64,000 nt of DNA from contig CALXRI010000007.1 in NCBI GenBank assembly GCA_944390795.1, positions 62,001 through 126,000 of the forward strand. Direction: 5' to 3'. Shown here in pieces: positions 38,503-45,876 of the stretch. The notes beneath the pieces are model-generated. The model was not told the origin of the DNA. It ran no database searches and saw only the letters and a list, made by a program, of their open reading frames with translations. Numbering within the stretch: position 1 is the first letter of the stretch; each line of letters starts with the position of its first letter. Source of the stretch: an uncultured Victivallales bacterium. Lineage in GTDB: Bacteria; Verrucomicrobiota; Lentisphaeria; Victivallales; UBA1829. Position numbers and translations under genes: made by a program.

Positions 38503-39567
38503 TCATTCCTGCAGGAATTTCCGCAGAAGCGCGGCGCGCGCGACGTCGCGGCCGTCCTGATCCAGTTCCCGTCCTTCGTATTTCTGGAGATGCGCGGCCT
38601 GCACCAGAAGAAACAGTTCATTGACCGTGTGAATGTTCACGGAGCGGAACATGTTCAGGTCGACGCCGAGCCGCAGCGCGGAAAGAGAATTGAGCGACTC
38701 GTCACCGGAAATGATGTAGGAGTGTTTCAGCAGTCCGTAGGCACGCCCGATATGATTCATCAGATAGTTCTGACGGTTCGCAAGGAGAAGCGCGCGCGCC
38801 TTTTTTTCATGGGCGATGATCTGCGCAATCACCGACGTGAGACGGCGGATGATCTGCTCTTCGCTTTCCCCGAGCGTGCTCTGATTGGAAATCTGGTAGA
38901 GATTGCCCAGCGTCTGACTGCCTTCCCCGTAGAAACCGCGCGCCGCCAGTCCGAGCTTGTTGACACCCTGTACAACGGCCTGCACCTGATTTGTCAGGAC
39001 AAGCCCCGGAAGATGGAGCATCACGGAAGCGCGCAGTCCGGTTCCAAGATTCGTCGGACAGGATGTCAGATAGCCGAAGGTCTTGTCAAAGGCGAACGGC
39101 AGTTCCATGGAAAGTTCATCGTCCAGCAGGCTGATCCTCCGCCAGATTTCATTCAGCTGAAATCCCGGGGCAAGCACCTGAAGACGCAGATGATCCTCCT
39201 CATTGACCATCACAAACACCCCCTGCCCGCGGTTCGTCACCAGCCCCGCGCCGCGGCGGGGATTCAGAAACTCCCGACTGATGAGGTGGCGTTCCAGCAG
39301 AAACCGGCGGTCCAGTTCGGAAAGCTCGTCCACCTTGAACTCGCAGGTTTCCGTCTCCTTCATGGAATCCGCACGCTCCAGCACGCCGAACACCGAATCG
39401 CGGACAGCCGTCAGCGAAACGTCGTCGGAACGGACGGGAAACGGCTCGCCGGAAAGATTGCGCGCAAGACGGATGCGGCTGCTGATGGCAATGTCATCTT
39501 CGGGACCGTTGTCCATCAGCCAGCAGACAGGCTGGCGGAAAAGCGCGTCGATCCGTTCATTCGCCAT
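38503..39567 (-). CDS. mcsB: Protein-arginine kinase McsB
   Basis: 354 residues from MANERIDALF, with AAGGAG seven bases upstream. It shows the bacterial phosphagen-kinase-like pattern: ISSRIRLARNL near residue 30, the CPTNLGTGLRAS block with the catalytic Cys, and IGRAYGLLKHSYIISGDESLN towards the end. McsB phosphorylates arginines on proteins, marking them for ClpC/ClpP degradation in Firmicutes. It overlaps mcsA by 11 bp, the usual pair. ctsR and clpC, the usual Firmicutes neighbours, are absent. Here the pair sits between a CDC123-like gene and a histidine kinase. Confidence 0.92.
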   Translation of the reverse strand: MANERIDALFRQPVCWLMDNGPEDDIAISSRIRLARNLSGEPFPVRSDDVSLTAVRDSVFGVLERADSMKETETCEFKVDELSELDRRFLLERHLISREFLNPRRGAGLVTNRGQGVFVMVNEEDHLRLQVLAPGFQLNEIWRRISLLDDELSMELPFAFDKTFGYLTSCPTNLGTGLRASVMLHLPGLVLTNQVQAVVQGVNKLGLAARGFYGEGSQTLGNLYQISNQSTLGESEEQIIRRLTSVIAQIIAHEKKARALLLANRQNYLMNHIGRAYGLLKHSYIISGDESLNSLSALRLGVDLNMFRSVNIHTVNELFLLVQAAHLQKYEGRELDQDGRDVARAALLRKFLQE

Positions 39568-40132
39568 TGCCCTTCTCCTTTCCCTCCCCTTCAAGCGCCC
39601 TCTTCAGCTCCTGAATCCTGTCCCGCAGGACGGCTGCCTCCTCGTATTCCTCGTTCCGGATCCGGATCTCCAGTTCCTGCTGGCAGGCGGCAATTTTCCT
39701 GCGGAGTGCGACCTTTTCAATCACATCCTCGGTCCGATGGTCCGTTTCATGATTGCAGGGCGTCTTCCCGAGATGCGTCAGACCTCGGTGCATATTTTCC
39801 AGGACACCGGACAGCACTTCGGAAAACACCAGGTAGCATTCGGGACAGCCGAGACGACCGGTTTTGCGGAAACGCTCCGTATCCCAGCCGCAGGCGGCGC
39901 ATTTCACGGACGGGGCAGCGGACGTCTCCTCGGCTCCGCCCGCGTTTTCCTGCCCGTTTTCATTGGTGAAATTGTAGAGCATTTCAGCAAGGTTGAAGCT
40001 CTGCAGAATCGGTTCCGTTTCCGCATTTTTCGCGGCGCACTCCGCGCAGAGGTGAAACACCTTCTTTTCACCGTTGATGATCTCCTGGACATGAATTGTG
40101 GCGGGATTCTTGTTGCAGATCTGACACAGCAT
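39557..40132 (-). CDS. mcsA: McsA, zinc-finger activator of McsB
   Basis: 191 residues. Four CxxC pairs are seen at Cys3/6, 29/32, 78/81 and 96/99, matching the two zinc fingers of McsA. The C-terminus is a UVR motif (about 145-185; NEEYEEAAVLRDRI). In Firmicutes McsA binds and activates McsB and links it to ClpC. It overlaps mcsB and follows the CDC123-like gene by 26 bp. Confidence 0.92.
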   Translation of the reverse strand: MLCQICNKNPATIHVQEIINGEKKVFHLCAECAAKNAETEPILQSFNLAEMLYNFTNENGQENAGGAEETSAAPSVKCAACGWDTERFRKTGRLGCPECYLVFSEVLSGVLENMHRGLTHLGKTPCNHETDHRTEDVIEKVALRRKIAACQQELEIRIRNEEYEEAAVLRDRIQELKRALEGEGKEKGNGE

Positions 40133-40158
40133 GGAGGAGGCTCCTTGAATATTGAGGT

Positions 40159-40887
40159 TCAGAATGACACGTTCACATCCCCGCTGAGCGTGCGGGGCGG
40201 CGGGACGATGAAACAGCCCGAAGTGCCGTTCCAGTCACGGTCCCAGCTGCCGAGCATCAACGGATCGGTCGGGGGACCCCAGGGGTTGATGTCGACAATC
40301 AGGATCTTCCCGCCTGCCGTGAAATAGATGTCCATCGCGCAGTCACGCTGATCGAGAACCGGCGCGATTTCATTCACGAACTTTTCCGCTTTCGACCAGT
40401 AGGTTTTCCGGAGCTCCACCAGACGCCGGAAATGGCGGATGAGCCAATACTGGCTCATTGCCTGCAGTTTTCCGCCGCGGATGAAAAGCCGGAACTCGCG
40501 CGTCACATCCATCCGGCGGAAAGGACGGACGCAGATCCGGGAAACACACCCGGATTCGGCGGCGGAACGCACTTTCGAGCTTTCCGCGAGCACCGCCCAT
40601 GCGCTTCCGGCGGAACTGACCGCGCCGCGTTTCCGGAGAAAACGCTCCGTGTCGGTCGGAGCGGCGGCATCAACGGAAACAAAACGCATCCCGCTGAACG
40701 TGCGGAGCGCAAGACTCAGGCGCGGCAGAAGGGCCCCGACCACATCGCCCTTCGTCTCGCCGGCGGCAAGCGCAGCAATCTCAGGAGCCTTCAAACTCAG
40801 AAACACTGCGGGAAAACTGTAGGAGGACAACTTCGGATACCAATCCTGCATGCGGTAGAAATCGTAGTTTTTTACAATAAATCCCAT
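40159..40887 (-). CDS. CDC123/D123-family ATP-grasp protein
   Basis: 242 residues. Three blocks match the D123 family of which eukaryotic Cdc123 is the type: an N-terminal WYPKLSSYSFPAVFLSL; a middle VRPFRRMDVTREFRLFIRGGKLQAMSQY, where the family has 'R.W..i....EFRcFV....l..isQ'; and a C-terminal DIYFTAGGKILIVDINPWGPPTDPLML, where the family has Asp...Asp-x-Asn-Pro and 'TDsLLF'. The last block supplies the metal/ATP acidic residues of an ATP-grasp fold. Eukaryotic Cdc123 is an assembly factor for initiation factor eIF2; bacterial members are barely studied and predicted to be peptide or protein ligases. Here it lies between a membrane protein and mcsA, downstream of def and gltX. Target unknown. 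Confidence 0.72.
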   Translation of the reverse strand: MGFIVKNYDFYRMQDWYPKLSSYSFPAVFLSLKAPEIAALAAGETKGDVVGALLPRLSLALRTFSGMRFVSVDAAAPTDTERFLRKRGAVSSAGSAWAVLAESSKVRSAAESGCVSRICVRPFRRMDVTREFRLFIRGGKLQAMSQYWLIRHFRRLVELRKTYWSKAEKFVNEIAPVLDQRDCAMDIYFTAGGKILIVDINPWGPPTDPLMLGSWDRDWNGTSGCFIVPPPRTLSGDVNVSF

Positions 40888-40910
40888 GCCTCACCTTACC
40901 TTCCTTGGCT

Positions 40911-41861
40911 TTAAAACAGATCCCCGTCATCCTTCCGCGGCGGATTCAGCTGTTTCTGCACTCGGCTGAACACTATCAGATGATAGAGGAAAAATGCAAT
41001 GAAGAACACCGTCTGGAAACTCAGGAACGGCAGCGCCATTCCGGAAAAAAGAGATGCGACAATCAGCGGAGGAAATGCCGCATACAGCGTAAGAATCAGG
41101 ACGGTCCGGAACCCCATTTTCCGCTCCGCGCCGTTCACGGACCAGAAATACTGCGCCAGCGCGAAAAAAAGCACGGAGAAAAAACCGAGCAGCAGCATTC
41201 CGAAAAATGCCATGGAAAAAATCACAACCGCCACGCCGGAGATCATCTGTCCTGCGACAAGAGCGGGATTATCCACGGAAAAGCCGTCCGGCCACAGAGC
41301 AAGATCTTCCATTCTTTCTCCGTTTTTCAGGCTGAAACGACCTGCAAGATACGTCCCGAGTTCCTCCCGGGAAGCAACCAGTTTCATCAGCGGGATTTCC
41401 TGCGCCAGACGTCCGTCAAGCAGAGTGTTCATCACCATGTACTGCTCCTGCGCCGTGCCGGACGCATTCCGGAACCATGTCACGATTGCACGGTCAAGCA
41501 GAACAATTCCGTAATCGGAATCCCATTTCCGCGTTGCGGACGGCTGAAAGGACGAACCAGGAAAATAATCAAAGCGCATCCGGGGATTCAGAATATAGCT
41601 CTGCGCCTTTTCGGGATTTTTCAGCAGGCGGATTCCGGCGTCCCGCGAGATCTTCACTCCGCCGATCTGCTCGAACAGCACATTGCAGACACGCCGGATC
41701 TCCCTGCCGAGAAACCAGGCGTTCGCCGAGGCAAGACAAACGGACAGAAGAAAGATCAGAAGAACAAAGTGAAAAAGAGCCCGCCAGACGGAACGGTTCA
41801 TCAGCTGAAGAAAAACCGTCGTTCCGGTGCAGACCTGAAACACTGTTCTGAAAAAATTCAT
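40911..41861 (-). CDS. Integral membrane protein, possibly DUF1189-like
   Basis: 316 residues. One N-terminal membrane helix (about 27-47) precedes an extracytoplasmic domain of about 150 residues, and four hydrophobic segments follow near 205-300. This N-helix/soluble domain/C-terminal helical bundle layout, plus the amphipathic FLQLMNRSVWRALFHF start, resembles DUF1189 proteins, but I see no diagnostic motif. It begins four bases after the def stop and ends 23 bp before the CDC123-like gene, so it is certainly in the operon. No function can be assigned. Confidence 0.8.
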   Translation of the reverse strand: MNFFRTVFQVCTGTTVFLQLMNRSVWRALFHFVLLIFLLSVCLASANAWFLGREIRRVCNVLFEQIGGVKISRDAGIRLLKNPEKAQSYILNPRMRFDYFPGSSFQPSATRKWDSDYGIVLLDRAIVTWFRNASGTAQEQYMVMNTLLDGRLAQEIPLMKLVASREELGTYLAGRFSLKNGERMEDLALWPDGFSVDNPALVAGQMISGVAVVIFSMAFFGMLLLGFFSVLFFALAQYFWSVNGAERKMGFRTVLILTLYAAFPPLIVASLFSGMALPFLSFQTVFFIAFFLYHLIVFSRVQKQLNPPRKDDGDLF

Positions 41862-41865
41862 CGTC

Positions 41866-42480
41866 TCAGGAAACCAGTCGTTTGATGCTGTAATGTCTGT
41901 TTCCGGATTTCCGGATGATCTTTTCCAGAGCGGGAAGAATCTCCTCGAAATCCGGGGATTTCACACGCTGGACAAATACCACGCCCTCCAGATGATCGAG
42001 CTCGTGCTGAAGCGCGCGCGCCAGAAGTCCGCCGCAGTCCAGATGAAGGGGGGGACCGTCCAGAATCTGCGCCCTGAGCACCACGGAAACGGGCCGCTCC
42101 ACTGGCGCATATATTTTCGGAACGCTCAGGCAGCCCTCCTCGCGCGTCTCCAGCGCGGGGGAAAAGGAAACGATCTCGGGATTGATGAGAACTACCGGCA
42201 TCCTGTGGCAGAGTTCCGCTTCGCCGGGAGAGAGCGGCATGATGACATTGCCCGCCTTGTCCGTCGGCGGATCGACATGCAGCGCCACAATCCGCAGCGG
42301 CACTCCCACCTGTGTAGCGGCAAGCCCGATGCCGTCTTTGGCATACATCGTCTCAATCAGTTTTTTCCCGAAATCGCGGATCTCATCGTCGATGCGCTGC
42401 ACCATCTTCGCCTTCGCATGCAGCACGTTGTCGCCGAGAGTCCGGACCGTCAGAATTTTCTTTTTTCCGATATTGAGCAT
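41866..42480 (-). CDS. def: Peptide deformylase
   Basis: 204 residues from MLNIGKKKIL, chosen because GGAGG lies eight bases upstream; a longer frame reaches into gltX. All three catalytic motifs are intact: GIGLAATQVG (from 50), EGCLS (115-119) and HELDH (159-163), which hold the metal Cys and two His and the catalytic Glu. It removes formyl from nascent protein N-termini. It is 16 bp after gltX and four before the membrane-protein gene, within a translation/modification-flavoured operon. Confidence 0.95.
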   Translation of the reverse strand: MLNIGKKKILTVRTLGDNVLHAKAKMVQRIDDEIRDFGKKLIETMYAKDGIGLAATQVGVPLRIVALHVDPPTDKAGNVIMPLSPGEAELCHRMPVVLINPEIVSFSPALETREEGCLSVPKIYAPVERPVSVVLRAQILDGPPLHLDCGGLLARALQHELDHLEGVVFVQRVKSPDFEEILPALEKIIRKSGNRHYSIKRLVS

Positions 42481-42496
42481 TTCCCTATCCTCCATC

Positions 42497-44089
42497 TCAG
42501 CTCGCGGAGCCGAGGGCAAGGGTTTTCCGGATTCTGGACGCGCAGTCCCCCGTTCCGATCACGGCGGCCGTTTCATACATGCTCCCGCCGACCGTCACTC
42601 CGGTCACGGCGACCCGCAGCGGCTGATTGAGCCTGCATGCCCCCATGCCATGCGCGGACTCGACTTCGCGCAGCGTCTGTTCAACCTCCGTTTCATTCAT
42701 CGACGGCTTCCGTTCAAAAATATCGGCAAGCGCGGCAAGCGCCGTCCTTGTCGTTTCGTCGGAAAGCAGCTTGCGGAATCCCTTCGGATCATATTCGAGT
42801 TCGCCGCAGAAGAAGTATTTCCACGCGTTCACGTCCTGATAGGTTTTCGTGCGGGTCTGCATCAGCGCGGCGACCTTGGAGAAAAGTTCCCGGGAAGCGG
42901 ACGCGCGCCACTCCCAGCGTCCGGCAAAATCCCAAGCCTCGGATTCGAAGCGTGCAAGCGGCATTTCCGCCAGATACATTCCGTTCATGTTCACAAGCTT
43001 GACAAGGTCGAACTGCGCGGGAGAACGCTGTGCGCGGTCGATGGAAAACGCCTCGACCAGCTCCTGTCTCGTCATTTTCTCACGGTTGTCGCCGGGCGAC
43101 CATCCGAGCAGCGAAAGATAGTTGAAGAGAGCTTCCGGCAGAAATCCCTTTTCCCGGAAATCGCCCACAAACGCGTCGCCGTCGCGTTTGCTGTACGGCT
43201 TGCCGGAGGCGTTCACCAGCATCGGCAGATGCGCATAGGTCGGCGGCGTGAATCCAAGCGCCTGAAACAGGAACAGATGGCGGTATGTGTTCTCCACATG
43301 ATCGTCGCCCCGCACGATATGAGTCACACGCTGCGTCACGTCGTCGCAGACGTTCGCCAGATGGAAGACAGGACTGCCGTCGCTGCGGATGATGACCAGA
43401 TCCTTGATTCCGTCGAGCGGTTTCGCCAGATCCCCTTTCACGAGATCATGGAAAAACACCTCGCGTCGCAAGAACTCGAACGCGGCGGCCCCCGCAATCA
43501 CCTTGGGTTCGACAAGCGCCTCAATCTCGCGGATGTTGGAAGCGTCAAGCGTGAAAATCACATTTCCTGCGCCATCAAAAACCCTCAGGTCCTTGAAACC
43601 GGCAAGCCCGGCTGCATTTTCGACGGTTTTCCCCTTGTGGTTGACCACGGACCAGGTCAGCCCCGCGCGGGAAATCGAGAACGGCGCATCCACCGCCAGT
43701 TCCGTGCGGACGCGTCCGCAGGCGCGTACAAAGGGAAAGGAATCGCAGTCATAAGGCAGACGGAACAGCACAGGGGAACCGGGTTGTCCGGGATTGAGTT
43801 CATAAGCGCATCCTCTGGCGACCAGATCGCGCGCAGCCTGCTTGTGGTGCTCACTCTGCGAAGTCTGGTACATCACTTCGCCGTCATAATCAAGCCCGAG
43901 CCATTTCATGCACTCGAACAGGGCGTCGATCGCCTGTTTCGTGGAACGCTCCAGATCGGTATCCTCGATGCGGAGCAGGAACTCCCCCCCGCAATGGCGT
44001 GTGTAAAGCCAGTTGAAAATTGCGGTTCTGATATTGCCGATATGAACCTGTCCCGTGGGGGACGGCGCGAATCTGGCCCTGAAATCCAT
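42497..44089 (-). CDS. gltX: Glutamyl-tRNA synthetase
   Basis: 530 residues from MDFRARFAPSP, whose ATG has AAGGAG seven bases upstream. Class I motifs are present: HIGN (HIGH) at residues 16-19, and SKRDG (KMSKS) in GKPYSKRDGD. The region between about residues 98 and 215, where most GluRS have a compact zinc-binding or zinc-like segment (CYC...CRH), is here longer and unlike the usual sequence and has no zinc motif. The C-terminal anticodon domain appears present. It charges tRNA-Glu; a discriminating or non-discriminating form cannot be told. It is the first gene of the eight-gene string running to 35621. Confidence 0.93.
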   Translation of the reverse strand: MDFRARFAPSPTGQVHIGNIRTAIFNWLYTRHCGGEFLLRIEDTDLERSTKQAIDALFECMKWLGLDYDGEVMYQTSQSEHHKQAARDLVARGCAYELNPGQPGSPVLFRLPYDCDSFPFVRACGRVRTELAVDAPFSISRAGLTWSVVNHKGKTVENAAGLAGFKDLRVFDGAGNVIFTLDASNIREIEALVEPKVIAGAAAFEFLRREVFFHDLVKGDLAKPLDGIKDLVIIRSDGSPVFHLANVCDDVTQRVTHIVRGDDHVENTYRHLFLFQALGFTPPTYAHLPMLVNASGKPYSKRDGDAFVGDFREKGFLPEALFNYLSLLGWSPGDNREKMTRQELVEAFSIDRAQRSPAQFDLVKLVNMNGMYLAEMPLARFESEAWDFAGRWEWRASASRELFSKVAALMQTRTKTYQDVNAWKYFFCGELEYDPKGFRKLLSDETTRTALAALADIFERKPSMNETEVEQTLREVESAHGMGACRLNQPLRVAVTGVTVGGSMYETAAVIGTGDCASRIRKTLALGSAS

Positions 44090-44114
44090 CGTATTGCTCC
44101 TTAAAATAAAGTAT

Positions 44115-44141
44115 GCGCAAAAGTCCGAAGTGCTTTTGCGC
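44115..44141. terminator. Hairpin between tolC and gltX
   Basis: Perfect 9-bp stem GCGCAAAAG / CTTTTGCGC with a 9-nt loop. On the minus strand it is followed by a T-rich stretch (ATACTTTATTTT), so it probably terminates the TolC-family transcript about 85 bp past its stop, 26 bp before the gltX start. It may partly read through into gltX. Confidence 0.55.
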
Positions 44142-44225
44142 GCTGCATAAAGACAATTTCTGAAAATGAACTCTTTTCCGGAAGCCGCGAAAAAAACGCC
44201 GCGGGACATTCCGGAATGCAGACGG

Positions 44226-45638
44226 TCAGTATTCGCCTGTCGCCGCCATCAGCTGAGCCTTGGCGTTGTGCATGTTGATGACATAGGTCGCAAGAGAGGT
44301 TTCCGCGTCGACCAGGTCGCGCTGCGCCTCGTTCAGACGGGTCAGCTCGGTATTCCCGGCACGGTATTCCTCCTCGACAAGGTCACGGATCTTCCGGTAG
44401 AGTTCCAGACTTTTCTGGGAGATCTTGACCTGCTTCAGACATGTCAGATAGTTGTCATATGCGGTTCGGACTTCGGCGACAACGGTGATCCACGTATTTG
44501 CCAGCGAGTAGTCGCTCTGAAGCATCGCGGCCTGGAAGCGCCGCATGTTGAAGAATGTTTCACCGCCGCTGAACAGCTCCCAGGAGACATTCCCTCCGTA
44601 ACTGAAGTAAAAGGTTTCGCTTTTATTGGTGCGGCTGCGGGAATCGTCATACGCCTTGATGCGGCTCTGACCGACATTATAGCCGATGTTCGCATTCAGG
44701 GAGACGGTCGGCCCGAAGGAGCAGATGGATCCCCAGTAATTGTATTTGGCGACTTCAAGCGCCTCGCGGTATGCCTTCAGGTCGGGACGGCTCGCCAGGG
44801 CGGTGTCCAGATAAACGGCGAGACTGGAGAGAACCTCGCCGTCGGGCGACGGCACACCGGGGAACTGCACTTCCTCGTGAATCGTCCCTTCGGTCAGCCC
44901 CATCAGCTGGGCAAGCGCGTATTTGGAGGCGGCAAGCTGATACTGCGCGGCATACAGGTCGGATTCCGCGGAGTTGTAATAGGCCTTGAAGTTGAGCACA
45001 TCGCTCAGAGGAACGGCACCGACTTCGAACTTCAGTTCGTTTTCCTTCAACTGGGAATTCTGAAATCTCATGTTTTCCCTGGCGATCATGATTTTGGCAT
45101 TCGCCAGCAGGATGTCGTTGTAAGCGTAGGCGACGGTTCGCACAAGAATGCGGCGGGCGTCGAGTTCCAGCGCCTCGCTCTGCTTCCAGTTGTGACGGGC
45201 GGCGAGAAGGTTCATCTCCCGGACAAAAGAGTCGAAGAGCAGCCAGTTCGCGGTTGCGCTGGGACCGTTTTCAAACGAGCGGGAGCCGTTCTGGATGTTG
45301 TTGTAAACATTGTTGGGCTCATTGAACGTATGGGTAATGGAATATCCCGCGGTGATGGTCGGCATATAGGGGGCGAACGCCGCGTAATAGGAGGCTCTCG
45401 CGGCGACAACCGCGAAATATTTTGTCTTGAAGTCCGGATTGTTCTGGACCGCAAGGTTCTGGGCATCCTCCAGCGTCAGAAGTTTCTGGCTGATATCCAG
45501 TTTCCTGTGTTCCGAACCGGGAATGCTGGTGAATGCGCTTCTTGAAATCGCCACCGGCGGTTTCGGATACGACGTGCACCCTGAGAGGACAACCAGTCCA
45601 GACAGGGCGAATACCGCTGCAATACGTTTTCTGTCCAT
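44226..45638 (-). CDS. TolC-family outer-membrane efflux lipoprotein
   Basis: 470 residues from MDRKRIAAVF, with AAGGA upstream. The signal peptide ends in lipobox LSGC (Cys20), so it is an outer-membrane lipoprotein like OprM or NodT. The paired long-helix OEP repeats are visible, each starting with LDEALNLA-like text (LTLEDAQNLAVQNNPDFK and the later YLDTALASRPDLKAYREAL). It forms the trimeric exit duct for efflux or secretion. The RND pair at 26.2-30.4 kb is a possible partner but is not adjacent. Confidence 0.92.
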   Translation of the reverse strand: MDRKRIAAVFALSGLVVLSGCTSYPKPPVAISRSAFTSIPGSEHRKLDISQKLLTLEDAQNLAVQNNPDFKTKYFAVVAARASYYAAFAPYMPTITAGYSITHTFNEPNNVYNNIQNGSRSFENGPSATANWLLFDSFVREMNLLAARHNWKQSEALELDARRILVRTVAYAYNDILLANAKIMIARENMRFQNSQLKENELKFEVGAVPLSDVLNFKAYYNSAESDLYAAQYQLAASKYALAQLMGLTEGTIHEEVQFPGVPSPDGEVLSSLAVYLDTALASRPDLKAYREALEVAKYNYWGSICSFGPTVSLNANIGYNVGQSRIKAYDDSRSRTNKSETFYFSYGGNVSWELFSGGETFFNMRRFQAAMLQSDYSLANTWITVVAEVRTAYDNYLTCLKQVKISQKSLELYRKIRDLVEEEYRAGNTELTRLNEAQRDLVDAETSLATYVINMHNAKAQLMAATGEY

Positions 45639-45719
45639 TTCGTAAAATCCTTTAGCCTGTTTATCAAAAGTCCTGCGGCCTGCCCTATGCATTACCCATC
45701 TGTTGTTTTATAAGCAGGT

Positions 45720-45748
45720 ACTATACACTGATTTCCCCCTGAATTCAA
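45720..45748 (-). promoter_or_regulatory. Probable promoter of the TolC-family gene
   Basis: On the minus strand, TTGAAT (45743-45748) and TATAGT (45720-45725) with exact 17-bp spacing, about 80 bp before the start codon. Confidence 0.6.
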
Positions 45749-45800
45749 ACAGAAAGCGGCATCGAAATGATTTTTTTATTAAATTATTTTGCTCCTGAAA

Positions 45801-45851
45801 TAAAAATTCCCTCCCCGGGACCCGCCGGCCGGGAAACGGCAAGACCGGGGA
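45801..45851 (-). terminator. Terminator of the GH20/regulator operon
   Basis: TCCCCGG (45812-45818) pairs with CCGGGGA (45845-45851), with a GC-rich loop that can fold further. On the minus strand it is followed by GGGAATTTTTATTT. It lies 26 bp past the GH20 stop. Confidence 0.55.
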
Positions 45852-45876
45852 ATGACGGGAAATGAGCAAGTCCGGC

